Shown piece after piece: positions 24,680 to 33,194 of a stretch of 64,000 bases of DNA. Where the stretch lies: assembly GCF_035975855.1 (NCBI RefSeq), contig NZ_CP109055.1, positions 8,308,001 to 8,372,000 of the forward strand, read 5' to 3'. This stretch comes from Streptomyces sp. NBC_01304. GTDB taxonomy: Bacteria > Actinomycetota > Actinomycetes > Streptomycetales > Streptomycetaceae. The notes beneath the pieces were generated by a model. The model did not search any database. It was given only the letters and a program-made list of their open reading frames with translations, and had not been told where the DNA came from. A program made the position numbers and the translations under genes. Within the stretch, counting starts at the first letter, position 1, and each line of letters starts with the position of its first letter.

Positions 24680-25948
24680 TCAGGCGGTTTCGCGCACCGC
24701 GCGGGCGAGGATCCGAAGACCCTCGTCCAGCTCCTCGGGCGTGATGGTGAGGGCGGGCAGCATCTTGACGACCTCGCTCTCCGGGCCGGAGGTCTCGATC
24801 AGCAGACCGAGCTCGAAGGCCCGGGCCGCGATGCGGTTCGCGCGGTCCTTCTCGTGGAACTCCAGGCCCCAGACCAGGCCGCGGCCCCGGTACTCCTTGG
24901 ACGCCTCGGGGTGCTCGGCGCGGATCGCCTTGAGGGCGGCCTCGACCTGCTCGCCACGGGCGAGGGTCTGCTTCTCCATCTGGCCGTCGGCCCAGTAGGC
25001 CTCGATCGCGGCGGCCGCGGTCACGAACGCGGGGTTGTTGCCGCGGAAGGTGCCGTTGTGTTCGCCCGGCTCCCAGATGTCGAGCTCCGGCTTGAACAGG
25101 CAGAGCGACATGGGCAGTCCGTAGCCGCTGATCGACTTCGAGACGGTGACGATGTCCGGCACGATGCCCGCCTCCTCGAAGGAGAAGAACGCACCGGTAC
25201 GGCCGCAGCCCATCTGGATGTCGTCGACGATGAGCAGCATGTCCCAGCGCTTGCAGACATCGGCGAGCTGGCGCAGCCACTCGACGCGCGCGACGTTGAT
25301 GCCGCCCTCGCCCTGCACCGTCTCGACGATCACCGCGGCGGGCTGGTTCAGGCCGGAGCCGGAGTCCTCCAACAGCCGCTCGAACCAGATGAAGTCGGGG
25401 GTCTGCCCGTCGAGGTAGTTGTCGAACGGCATCGGCGTGCCGTGCACCAGGGGGATGCCCGCGCCGGCCCGCTTGAAGGCGTTGCCGGTCACGGCGAGCG
25501 AGCCGAGCGACATGCCGTGGAAGGCGTTGGTGAAGGACACGATCGACTCGCGGCCCTTGACCTTGCGGGCCAGCTTCAGCGCCGACTCGACGGCGTTGGT
25601 GCCCGTCGGGCCCGGGAACATGACCTTGTACGGCAGGTCGCGCGGGCGCAGGATCGAGTTCTGGAAGGACTCCAGGAACGCCCGCTTGGCCGTGGTCGAC
25701 ATGTCCAGGCCGTGCGTGACGCCGTCCCGCTCGATGTAGTCGATCAGCGCGCGTTTGAGGACCGGGTTGTTGTGTCCGTAGTTGAGCGAACCGGCGCCGG
25801 CGAAGAAGTCGAGGTACTCGTGACCGTCCTCGTCGTACATGCGGGAGCCCTGCGCACGGTCGAAGACGGTGGGCCAACCGCGGCAGTAGCTGCGCACCTC
25901 CGACTCAAGGGTCTCGAAGACGCTCAGATCAGGCTGGGTGATGGTCAC
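24680..25948 (-). CDS. ectB: diaminobutyrate-2-oxoglutarate transaminase EctB
   Basis: The 422-residue class III aminotransferase makes L-2,4-diaminobutyrate from aspartate semialdehyde. It opens with FETLESEVRSYCRGWPTVFDRA and has the PLP-binding DDIQMGCGRTGAFFSFEEAG and VTVSKSISGYGLPMS with the catalytic Lys. The GTG start follows a GAGGAG site ten bases after ectA. Length and layout are standard for EctB. Confidence 0.95.
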   Translation of the reverse strand: MTITQPDLSVFETLESEVRSYCRGWPTVFDRAQGSRMYDEDGHEYLDFFAGAGSLNYGHNNPVLKRALIDYIERDGVTHGLDMSTTAKRAFLESFQNSILRPRDLPYKVMFPGPTGTNAVESALKLARKVKGRESIVSFTNAFHGMSLGSLAVTGNAFKRAGAGIPLVHGTPMPFDNYLDGQTPDFIWFERLLEDSGSGLNQPAAVIVETVQGEGGINVARVEWLRQLADVCKRWDMLLIVDDIQMGCGRTGAFFSFEEAGIVPDIVTVSKSISGYGLPMSLCLFKPELDIWEPGEHNGTFRGNNPAFVTAAAAIEAYWADGQMEKQTLARGEQVEAALKAIRAEHPEASKEYRGRGLVWGLEFHEKDRANRIAARAFELGLLIETSGPESEVVKMLPALTITPEELDEGLRILARAVRETA

Positions 25949-25958
25949 AGCAAACTCC

Positions 25959-26477
25959 TCAGGCAGCGGGGGAGGTCAGGGGGCCGATGCGGTACAGCAC
26001 TTCGGGGTCGTGTGCCGCGCCGTCGGGGAAGTCTTCGACGCCGAACAGGACTTCGCGGGCGCAGGGGGCGCCGTGCCGTTCGGCGAACGAGGTGAACAGA
26101 CGCTCGGAGGCGGTGTTGCCCGGGGTGATCGTGGTCTCGATCGTCCGCAGGCCGTGCGTGATGCCGACCCGCTGCGCGAGCCCGTCGAGCATGGAGCCGG
26201 CGAGGCCCCGGCCGCGGTACTCGGAGTCCACGGCCACCTGCCAGACCAGGAGCGTCTGCGGGCGCTCGGGTCGGATGTAGCCGGTGATGAACCCGACCGG
26301 CTCGCCCTGCTCGTCGCGTGCCACCACTGAGGTGCCGGCGAAGTCACGGCACCACAGGAGATAGCTGTACGAAGAGTTCAGATCGAGGGTCTTCGAGTCA
26401 CGCGCAATGCGCCACAGCGCGGCTCCGTCCTCCACCTTCGGGATGTCCAGAAGCAATTCTGCTTGTCCAGCGGTCAT
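25959..26477 (-). CDS. ectA: L-2,4-diaminobutyrate acetyltransferase EctA
   Basis: The ATG at 26477 (MTAGQAELLLDIPKVEDGAALWRIA) gives a normal 172-residue EctA; the upstream in-frame stretch from 26540 is unlike the family. It is a GNAT enzyme with VAVDSEYRGRGLAGSMLDGLAQRVG and the typical LDLNSSYSYLLWCRDFAGTSVVA substrate segment. It acetylates diaminobutyrate at N-gamma. No Shine-Dalgarno is visible before the ATG and an AT-rich TAAATT lies just upstream, so the mRNA may have a very short leader or none. Confidence 0.95.
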   Translation of the reverse strand: MTAGQAELLLDIPKVEDGAALWRIARDSKTLDLNSSYSYLLWCRDFAGTSVVARDEQGEPVGFITGYIRPERPQTLLVWQVAVDSEYRGRGLAGSMLDGLAQRVGITHGLRTIETTITPGNTASERLFTSFAERHGAPCAREVLFGVEDFPDGAAHDPEVLYRIGPLTSPAA

Positions 26478-26738
26478 GCGGATTGAATTTACAGAGCAAA
26501 AATCAAAATTGCATCGCGGGATGGGGTTACGCGAACGCACTCGTTGTGTTATCCCGCGGGGGTGTGCGCCCGCGCGAGCCGCCTCTGAAAAGCGCCGATC
26601 TGTCCGGGAATTACGGGATGAAGTGGGCGCGATGTGGGGTCGGTCACAGACTCGTAACTCCGTCGAGATCTGCCCGAATTAGGCGTTTGGCGTTCGCAGA
26701 ATCTTTGCGTTTAGGTTCCGGGAAACCGGGCAGAAGCC
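26478..26738 (-). promoter_or_regulatory. ectABCD upstream region
   Basis: This 261-base stretch holds no gene. On the minus strand an AT-rich block (about 26482-26515, containing TTTTGATTTTTGCTCTGTAAATT) stands out from the surrounding GC-rich DNA and is the most likely ectA promoter, with TAAATT as a possible -10. No regulator site is recognised. Confidence 0.4.
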
Positions 26739-26774
26739 AAACGGGAAGCTGCTCGATAAAGCAGCTTCCCGTTT
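26739..26774 (-). terminator. 15-bp hairpin terminator after the aminotransferase gene
   Basis: AAACGGGAAGCTGCT (26739-26753) and its perfect complement (26760-26774) enclose a 6-base loop, CGATAA. The hairpin lies about 30 bases beyond the stop of the minus-strand gene at 26806, and insulates it from the ect promoter. Confidence 0.75.
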
Positions 26775-26805
26775 AACGAATTCTTTATGGAATTACGCCA
26801 TGGTC

Positions 26806-27855
26806 TTACGCCGTGGCGTCGAGGGCGGCGGCAAGGGCCGCGAGGCTGTCCCGCACGACCTCGAGGCTCGCGTCGGGCCCGTAGTGATTCACCCGGATCA
26901 TTTCCTTGGCCAGCGCGCCCCCGCCCGCCACCAGCGGCAGTCCGGGATGCCCGCTCAGGGCCTTGGCCACGAGCTCGGACGCATCGATGCCCGCCGGGGT
27001 GCGCAGGGTCGTCGCGACCGGTGCCGCGTCCGCCTCCTCGTACACATACGGCTCGAGTCCCTTGCCCAGCGCCACCGCCCCGGCCCGCGTCGCCGCGGCG
27101 GCGCTCGCGTGCCGCGCCATCACGGCATCCAGGCCATCGGCCTCGATCCGCTCCAGGCAGGCGTCGAGGGCGAGCATCTCCAGCTGCGCCGGGGCGTGCG
27201 GCAGCGCCTTGCGGCCGCCGTCGACCCAGCGCTCCTTCCAGTCCAGGAGCGAGAGGTAGGAACGGCGCGGCGCCTGCGGGCTGTCCGCGAACCGCTGCCA
27301 GGCCCGCTCGCTCACCAGCGCGGCCGACACCCCGGCCGGACCGCCCATCGCCTTCTGCGCCCCGATCACGCACAGGTCCACGCCCCACGCGTCGGGCAGC
27401 AGCGGCTCGGCGCCCACCGAGGCGACCGCGTCCAGGTAGAAGAGTGCGCCGTGGGTGCGTACGACCGCACCGATCTCCGCGACCGGGTTGGTGTTGCCGG
27501 TCGCGGCCTCCGCGTGCACCAGGGAGACGAAGTCGATGTCCGGGCGGGCCGCGAAGGCCTCCTCGACCTGCGCGGCGGTGACCGCCGTGTGGAACGGCAC
27601 GGCGAGGTCGATCACCTCGGCGCCGCAGTCCCGCAGCCAGTTGCCGAAGGTCTGCCCGTACGGCCCGGTGATCAGGTTCAGGGCCACCGTCCCCGGCCGG
27701 GCGGCCGAGCGGATGCAGCCCTCCAGGGGGAGCAGCGCCTCGCCCTGCATGATCACGACGTCCTGCTCGGTGGCGAGCAGCCGGGCCACCCGGTCCTCGA
27801 TCGCGGCGAACTGCGCGGCGGTCATCGGGGGCAGGTCGAGGAAGGGGTGCGTCAC
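26806..27855 (-). CDS. class V aminotransferase (alanine-glyoxylate type)
   Basis: The GTG at 27855 (VTHPFLDLPPMTAAQFAAIEDRVARLL) is chosen over an upstream extension. The 349-residue PLP enzyme has FYLDAVASVGAEPLL, VDLCVIGAQKAMGGPAGVSAALVSE with the Schiff-base Lys and RVNHYGPDA near the end. These are typical of the alanine/pyridoxamine/ureidoglycine-glyoxylate aminotransferase group. The exact amino donor is unknown. It is divergent from an amidohydrolase gene and lies next to the ect operon, but a metabolic link to ectoine is not shown. Confidence 0.8.
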   Translation of the reverse strand: MTHPFLDLPPMTAAQFAAIEDRVARLLATEQDVVIMQGEALLPLEGCIRSAARPGTVALNLITGPYGQTFGNWLRDCGAEVIDLAVPFHTAVTAAQVEEAFAARPDIDFVSLVHAEAATGNTNPVAEIGAVVRTHGALFYLDAVASVGAEPLLPDAWGVDLCVIGAQKAMGGPAGVSAALVSERAWQRFADSPQAPRRSYLSLLDWKERWVDGGRKALPHAPAQLEMLALDACLERIEADGLDAVMARHASAAAATRAGAVALGKGLEPYVYEEADAAPVATTLRTPAGIDASELVAKALSGHPGLPLVAGGGALAKEMIRVNHYGPDASLEVVRDSLAALAAALDATA

Positions 27856-27956
27856 GGCGGTGCTCTCTTCACTTGCGAGGTACTCGTGCGTGGTACCGGC
27901 GAGATGGTTGTGGGCTGCACCCACGAGCGTACCCAGAGGGTTCTACGCTTCGTCAC

Positions 27957-29048
27957 ATGAGCGATCAGGGCGTGCTGCGGGTGAAGGGGCGGGTCCTCGT
28001 CGGGCCCGAGGACGTACGGGACAAACTGTGGGTGATCGGGGGACGGATCTCGTACGAGCGGCCCGCAGGCACCCGCGACGTGACGACCGTCGAGGGCTGG
28101 GCGCTGCCCGGCCTGGTCGACGCGCACTGCCATGTGGGGCTCGACCAGCACGGCCCGGTCGCGCCCGATGTCGCCGAGAAGCAGGCGCTCACCGACCGGG
28201 AGGCCGGCACCCTGCTCCTGCGCGACGCGGGCTCGCCCTCCGACACCCGCTGGATCGACGACCGCGAGGACCTGCCGAAGATCATCAGGGCCGGGCGGCA
28301 CATCGCCCGCACCCGCCGTTACATCCGCAACTACGCGTACGAGATCGAGCCCGAGGACCTCGTCGCGTACGTCGCCCAGGAGGCGCGGCGCGGCGACGGC
28401 TGGGTCAAGCTCGTCGGCGACTGGATCGACCGCGGCACCGGGGACCTCTCCGCGTGCTGGCCGCGCGCCGAGGTCGAGGCCGCCATCGCCGAGGCGCACC
28501 GCCTCGGCGTCCGGGTCACCGCGCACTGCTTCGCCGAGAACTCGCTGCGGGACCTGGTGGAGGCGGGCATCGACTGCGTCGAGCACGCGACCGGCCTGAC
28601 CGAGGACACCATCCCGCTCTTCGCCGAGCGGGGCGTGGCGATCGTGCCGACCCTCGTGAACATCCAGACCTTCCCCAGGCTCGCCGAGGCCGGGGACGCC
28701 AAGTTCCCGATCTGGGCCGACCACATGCGCCGCCTGTACGACCGCCGTTACGACACCGTCCGTGCGGCCTTCGACGCGGGCGTCCCGGTCTTCGTCGGCA
28801 CGGACGCGGGCGGCGCCCTCGCCCACGGCCTCGCGGCGGCGGAGGTCGCCGAGCTGACCAAGGCCGGGATCCCCGCCCTGGACGCCCTCTCGGCCACCAC
28901 CTGGGGGGCCAGGCAGTGGCTCGGACGGCACGGCTTGGAGGAGGGCGCACCGGCCGACCTGGTGGTGTACGACGCCGATCCGCGCGCCGATGTGCGCGTC
29001 CTTGCGGACCCCCGGCGCATCGTCCTCAACGGTAGGGTCGTCGGCTGA
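27957..29048 (+). CDS. imidazolonepropionase-like amidohydrolase
   Basis: The ATG at 27957 gives a 363-residue amidohydrolase-superfamily protein. Metal ligands are visible: LVDAHCHVGL (HxH), WVKLVGDW (likely carboxylated Lys), RVTAHCFAE, VEHATGLT and the Asp of FVGTDAGGALAHG. The C-terminal GAPADLVVYDADPRADVRVL is the small beta-sandwich. Relatives hydrolyse cyclic amides or dipeptides; the substrate here is unknown. It overlaps the next gene by one base (TGATG). Confidence 0.8.
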   Translation: MSDQGVLRVKGRVLVGPEDVRDKLWVIGGRISYERPAGTRDVTTVEGWALPGLVDAHCHVGLDQHGPVAPDVAEKQALTDREAGTLLLRDAGSPSDTRWIDDREDLPKIIRAGRHIARTRRYIRNYAYEIEPEDLVAYVAQEARRGDGWVKLVGDWIDRGTGDLSACWPRAEVEAAIAEAHRLGVRVTAHCFAENSLRDLVEAGIDCVEHATGLTEDTIPLFAERGVAIVPTLVNIQTFPRLAEAGDAKFPIWADHMRRLYDRRYDTVRAAFDAGVPVFVGTDAGGALAHGLAAAEVAELTKAGIPALDALSATTWGARQWLGRHGLEEGAPADLVVYDADPRADVRVLADPRRIVLNGRVVG

Positions 29049-29377
29049 TGAGACTCGTACTGACCCGGGACAGCGTCGCCATGGGTGACGACGCCGACGC
29101 CCCGCATGAGCAAGTGATCGAGAGCGACGGCGAGTTGACGCTCGCCGGTTTCCTCTCCGACGTACGTACCCACCGCTACCTCGCCTCGATCGCGGGCGGC
29201 CGGGCCACCTGGGTCCTCTACGAAGGTGCGGAGACCCTCGCGGTCATCGCCCAGGAGTGGGGCATGCCCCGCTTCCTCGCGGACTCCAGGCGGACCTTCC
29301 GGGGTCAGGTGGTGCGGCTGCACTTCCGGTACGAGGCCCAGCAGGACCCGGACGAGGTGTACAACCAACTCGCCTGA
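29048..29377 (+). CDS. small hypothetical protein coupled to amidohydrolase
   Basis: The 109-residue soluble protein starts at the ATG overlapping the amidohydrolase stop. It is mixed alpha/beta with LTLAGFLSDVRTHRYLASIAGGRATWVLYEG in the middle and no signal peptide. I do not recognise the family. Coupling suggests it works with the amidohydrolase. Confidence 0.65.
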   Translation: MRLVLTRDSVAMGDDADAPHEQVIESDGELTLAGFLSDVRTHRYLASIAGGRATWVLYEGAETLAVIAQEWGMPRFLADSRRTFRGQVVRLHFRYEAQQDPDEVYNQLA

Positions 29378-29759
29378 GGCGGTGCATGGTTCGACCCGAG
29401 GGGCCTCGGGTTGACGGAGCGTAACGCCAGAGGGTGCCGGCTCGTTGTTCAGGAATTTCCGTGCTCCGGTGAGGTCAACCGGCGCATTCGGACAGAAGCG
29501 GTGGCTCGGGTGACGTGAGGGAACACCCGTGCCGAAAGATTCGAATGCGAGGGCGGAAACCCCACGTTGGGGTGAACTCACGCCGTGAAGCTGCCAGTTC
29601 ACTCTCTGTGCGTAAAACTTCCCGGTGTCGAGATCGTCGGCGCCCGCACATGTCCCCGTGCGGGGTGTCGGCGACTCGTGTCTTCACCTGTCCTGTGTTC
29701 TTCGCGTCTCACGCGTTTCGCGTTCCACGCGTTCTGTCTCCAGTGGGGGTCCCACCACC
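29378..29759. other. 382-base leader/intergenic region before the LAETG protein gene
   Basis: No credible gene lies here. It holds the end of the preceding unit and a long 5' region of the surface-protein gene, with a short CCCCACGTTGGGG palindrome at 29562-29574. The last 60 bases are pyrimidine-rich with repeated GCGTTTCGCGTTCCACGCG-like runs and a GTGGGGG ribosome-site-like sequence near the ATG. I see no known riboswitch pattern. Confidence 0.4.
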
Positions 29760-30680
29760 ATGAACAGCAACACCTTCCGCATGCCCGCACGCCGCATGCC
29801 CGCACGCCGCCTCGTGACCGCCGCGGCCGCGACGGCCATGGCCGCAGGGCCCGCGGTACTGCTCGGCGCCGGCTCCGCCCATGCCACGGGCGGCCACGGC
29901 GAGGGCAAGGCGAGCGCGGTCGTGCTCCGCGCCGGGCTCGACGTCTCCCTGCTCAACAAGACCGTCCAGGTCCCCCTGAACGCCTCGCTCAACGAGGTGC
30001 AGGCGCCCAGGAGTTCGGAGCGGACCGCCCTGACCGTCAAGCTCGACGGGGTCGACCAGGGCCGCCCGTTCAGCCTGCTGCGGGCCGACGTCGCCACCGC
30101 GAAGGCCACCGTCGACAAGCACCGGGCGGAGGGCTACAGCAACCTCGCGCACGCCAAGGTCCATGTGCCCGGCCTGCCCCTGCTCTCCGTCATCGAGGTC
30201 GAGAAGGTCACCTCCAAGGCGGTCTGCGAGGCGGGCAAGCGGCCCGTCGCCGAGTCCAACCTGCTCGGTGCCGTGACCGTCCTCGGCAAGAAGGTCACGC
30301 TCTCCACCGGCGGCACGACCCGGGTCGAGGTCCCCGGCGTCGGCGAGGTCCGCCTCGACCTGTCCAAGACCCACACCACCTCGCGCACGGCCGCGGCCGC
30401 CGCGCTCGAACTCAAGGTGTCCATCAACCCGTTGAAGCTGAACGTCGCCGAGGTCGAGGGCACCGTCACGCTCGCCGGCGCCACCTGCGAGTCGCCCGCC
30501 GCGCCGCCGAAGAAGGAGCCCGTGGTCAAGCCCCAGGGGGGTGCGGTGCCCGCCGCCGAGCAGAACCTCGCCGAGACCGGCGGCAACTCCATGACGCCGT
30601 ACCTCGCGGGCGGCGCCGTGGTGCTGCTCGCGGCGGGCGGCGGGGCGCTGATGCTGGCGCGGGGCCGCAGCCGGGGCTGA
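29760..30680 (+). CDS. secreted LAETG-anchored surface protein (SCO1860-like)
   Basis: The 306-residue protein has a Sec signal (MNSN ... two PARR repeats, a hydrophobic run, SAHA cleavage) and a repeat-free extracellular part (about 45-265). At the C-terminus NLAETGG is followed by a hydrophobic segment and RGRSRG. LAxTG is the recognition motif of actinobacterial class E sortases, so the protein should be covalently linked to peptidoglycan. It matches what I recall as the SCO1860-type family next to ect/cob genes. Two Cys (in KAVCEAG and ATCESPAA) may form a disulfide. Role unknown. Confidence 0.8.
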   Translation: MNSNTFRMPARRMPARRLVTAAAATAMAAGPAVLLGAGSAHATGGHGEGKASAVVLRAGLDVSLLNKTVQVPLNASLNEVQAPRSSERTALTVKLDGVDQGRPFSLLRADVATAKATVDKHRAEGYSNLAHAKVHVPGLPLLSVIEVEKVTSKAVCEAGKRPVAESNLLGAVTVLGKKVTLSTGGTTRVEVPGVGEVRLDLSKTHTTSRTAAAAALELKVSINPLKLNVAEVEGTVTLAGATCESPAAPPKKEPVVKPQGGAVPAAEQNLAETGGNSMTPYLAGGAVVLLAAGGGALMLARGRSRG

Positions 30681-30697
30681 TGCCCGGCTCATGAACG

Positions 30698-30736
30698 CGA
30701 GGGGGAGGCGGAAATCCCTGTGCCGCCTCCCCCTCG
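30698..30736. terminator. 14-bp GC hairpin terminator
   Basis: CGAGGGGGAGGCGG (30698-30711) pairs perfectly with 30723-30736 around an 11-base loop, 18 bases after the surface-protein stop. A T-poor tail follows. It separates that gene from the haemoglobin gene. Confidence 0.75.
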
Positions 30737-30793
30737 TACATACGTTTCGTATGTGTGTTCTGAATGAGGGATTCAGCAGTTATCTTCGGCCCC

Positions 30794-31156
30794 ATGGACA
30801 AGCTGAGCATCTTCGAGCGCATCGGCGGTGAGCCCGCCGTCGCCGCGGTGGTGGACGTCTTCTACCAACGGGTCCTCGCGGACGAGCAGTTGGCCCGCTA
30901 CTTCGCCGACACCGACTTCGCCGCGCTCAAGGCGCACCAGCGCAGCTTCATCGGCCACGCCCTCGGTGCCACCACGTCCTACGACGGACGCGCCATGGGC
31001 GACGCCCACGCCGAACTCGACATCACCGAGGGCGACTTCGACCGGGTCGTCGGCCACCTCGCGGTCGCCCTCGCCGACTGCGGAGTGGACCAGGCCACCA
31101 TCGCCGACATCGCCCTTGCGCTGGTGCCGCTGAAGGGCGCCATCGTCACCGGCTGA
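30794..31156 (+). CDS. group I truncated haemoglobin
   Basis: The ATG at 30794 gives a 120-residue 2-on-2 globin: MDKLSIFERIGGEPAVAAVVDVFYQRVLAD, then RSFIGHALGATTSYDGRAMGDAHAELDI. In this segment the proximal His lies in the DAH region, and the early VFYQR carries the B10-type Tyr. Group I truncated globins (GlbN) bind oxygen and detoxify nitric oxide. It is transcribed toward cobC. Confidence 0.85.
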   Translation: MDKLSIFERIGGEPAVAAVVDVFYQRVLADEQLARYFADTDFAALKAHQRSFIGHALGATTSYDGRAMGDAHAELDITEGDFDRVVGHLAVALADCGVDQATIADIALALVPLKGAIVTG

Positions 31157-31177
31157 GCCGCACCGGGAGGCGGGCGC

Positions 31178-32257
31178 TCAGCGGCTCGTCAGGCACAGCG
31201 CCTGGTCGAGGGCCTGCAGAAACCGCCCCGTGGTCGCCCGGTCCCGCACCGCGAGCCGCAGCCACTCGGGGCCGAGGCCCGGAAACGTGTCGCCGCGCCG
31301 TGCCGCGAACCCGAGCCGGCGCAGCCGTTCCCGTACGTCGTCCGCGCGGCGCAGCCGGATCAGCACGAACGGGCCCGCCGCGTCCGCCACGGCAGTCACC
31401 TCGTCGAACTCCGCGAGCCCGGCGAGGAGATGGGCCCGGTCGGCGGCCACCCGATGCGCCGCATGCCCCGCCTCCGCGAGGGCGCGCGGCGTCATGCACG
31501 CCTCGGCCGCCGCGAGCGCCGGAGTCGACACCGGCCACAACGGCTGGGCCCGCTCAAGGGTGGCGATCATCTCCGGGGCGGCGAGAACGTATCCGATTCG
31601 CAGCCCCGCAAGCCCCCACGTCTTGGTGAGGCTCCGCAGCACCACCAGACCCGGCACGTCCACCCGCCCGGCCAACGCCTCGCACTCGCCCGGCACCGCG
31701 TCCATGAAGGCCTCGTCGACCACCAACACCCGCCCGGGGCGGGCGAGTTCGGCGATGAGGGCGGCCGGATGCAGCACCGACGTCGGGTTGGTCGGATTGC
31801 CGATGACGACCAGATCGGCGTCCTCGGGCACGGCCTTCGGGTCGAGCCGGAAGCCGTCCTCGGCGCACAGCAGCACCCGCCCGACCTCGTGCCCCGCGTC
31901 CCGCAGCGCCGCCTCCGGCTCGGTGAACTGCGGATGCACGACCACGGGCCGCCGCGCCCGCACCGCCCGCGCGATGAGCACGAACGCCTCCGCCGCCCCC
32001 GCCGTGAGCAGCACCCGCTCCGGCGCGAGCCCGTGTCGCCGCGCCACCGCCGCCCGCGCCGCCCGGCCGTCCGGGTAGGCGGCGAGGGAGGTCAGCGAGG
32101 CGGCGATGTGCTCGCGCAGCCAGGGCGGGGGAGTGTCCGCGCGGACGTTGACCGCGAGATCGGTCAACGCCGCGCCGGTGCCCCGGACTTCGGCGTCCCC
32201 GTGGTGGCGCAGGTCATGCGCCTGAGGGGCCCCGGCCGGTTCAGTGTGCGTGTGCAT
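31178..32257 (-). CDS. cobC: CobC-like PLP enzyme (Rv2231c family)
   Basis: The 359-residue class I/II aminotransferase-fold enzyme resembles L-threonine-O-3-phosphate decarboxylase CobD/CobC, which makes the aminopropanol linker of cobalamin. Visible are VIGNPTNPTSVLHP, VVDEAFMDAVPGE and the Lys in LRSLTKTWGLAGLRIGYVLA. Its first codons overlap the His-rich end of cbiX by 17 bases in another frame, giving an N-terminus of MHTHTEPAG. It ends the cobM-cobC transcription unit and converges on the globin gene. Confidence 0.8.
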   Translation of the reverse strand: MHTHTEPAGAPQAHDLRHHGDAEVRGTGAALTDLAVNVRADTPPPWLREHIAASLTSLAAYPDGRAARAAVARRHGLAPERVLLTAGAAEAFVLIARAVRARRPVVVHPQFTEPEAALRDAGHEVGRVLLCAEDGFRLDPKAVPEDADLVVIGNPTNPTSVLHPAALIAELARPGRVLVVDEAFMDAVPGECEALAGRVDVPGLVVLRSLTKTWGLAGLRIGYVLAAPEMIATLERAQPLWPVSTPALAAAEACMTPRALAEAGHAAHRVAADRAHLLAGLAEFDEVTAVADAAGPFVLIRLRRADDVRERLRRLGFAARRGDTFPGLGPEWLRLAVRDRATTGRFLQALDQALCLTSR

Positions 32258-33194
32258 GACCGCCGTGGTGGTGTCCGTGGTGACCGTGCCCGCCGTGTCC
32301 GTGTCCGTGTCCGTGGTCGTGCCCGTCGTCGTCCGGGTGGAAGTGCGGCTGCTGCGGCAGGCCCACCTTGTCCTCGAAGCCGGGCAGCGCGATGCGGTAC
32401 ACGCACGAGTCGCAGTTCATCCGCAGATCGCCCTTGACCGCCTCCCGGTAGCGCTCCATCACCAGGTCCAGGAGCTCCGGCTCGGGGCCGATGACGTTCG
32501 CCGACCGCACCTCGACCTCCGGGTGCGCGGACGCCCAGCCCTCGGTCTGCTGCCGTACGCGGTCCGGCAGGATCCCGGTGAACAGGAAGTACGGCAGGAC
32601 GACGACACGCTTGGCCCCGAGCTTCACGCACCGGTCGAGCCCGCTCGGCACGTCCGGCGCCGCGAGCGACACGAACGCGGTCTCGACGCCCGCGTACCCA
32701 CGCCCCTCCCACAACAGCCTTGCCGCCTTGTGTACTTCGGCGTTGGCGTCCGGGTCGGTCGAGCCGCGCCCCACCAGCAGGACCGTGACGTCGGCCCGGT
32801 CCTCGGGCGAGCGGACGCTCTCGCCGAGCGCCTCGTCGAGCCGCCGCTCAAGGACCTTCAGCAGGCTCGGGTGCGGGCCAAGGGGGCGGCCGTAGGTGTA
32901 CGAGATCCCCGGGTGCCGCTCCTTCTCGCGGGTCAGCGCCGCCGGGATGTCGCCCTTGGCGTGCCCCGCCGACACCAGCATCAGCGGCACCGCGGCGAAC
33001 CGCGTCACGCCCCGCTCCACCAGCTCGGCCACGGCCTCGCCCAGCGGCGGCGGCGACAGCTCGATGAAGCCGCCCGCGACGGGCAGTTCGGGGTGACGCT
33101 CACCCAACGTACGGACGAAGTCCCGGAAGGCCTCGGCGCCCGCCTCGTCCCTGGTGCCGTGGCCTGCGATCAACAGGGCCGGTGCGGTGGTCAC
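32241..33194 (-). CDS. cbiX: sirohydrochlorin chelatase, long CbiX type with His-rich tail
   Basis: The 317-residue protein has two CbiX-type half-domains (LLIAGHGTRDEAG and LMLVSAGHAKGDIPAAL with the catalytic His residues; a second, degenerate copy from about 135). An MxCxxC motif (MNCDSC, near residue 259) comes next. The C-terminal 34 residues contain 16 His. This combination is the known long CbiX form of Bacillus, where MxCxxC binds an iron-sulfur cluster. It inserts Co(II) (or Fe(II)) into sirohydrochlorin. It sits between cobH (4-bp overlap) and cobC (17-bp overlap). Confidence 0.85.
   Translation of the reverse strand: MTTAPALLIAGHGTRDEAGAEAFRDFVRTLGERHPELPVAGGFIELSPPPLGEAVAELVERGVTRFAAVPLMLVSAGHAKGDIPAALTREKERHPGISYTYGRPLGPHPSLLKVLERRLDEALGESVRSPEDRADVTVLLVGRGSTDPDANAEVHKAARLLWEGRGYAGVETAFVSLAAPDVPSGLDRCVKLGAKRVVVLPYFLFTGILPDRVRQQTEGWASAHPEVEVRSANVIGPEPELLDLVMERYREAVKGDLRMNCDSCVYRIALPGFEDKVGLPQQPHFHPDDDGHDHGHGHGHGGHGHHGHHHGGHAHAH

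Noticed and set aside
23399..26095. Long plus-strand open frame of about 898 codons across the ect genes
   Set aside because: It is the antisense shadow of ectD-ectC-ectB-ectA, Arg/Gly/Asp-rich in composition and without family motifs. High GC leaves few stops.
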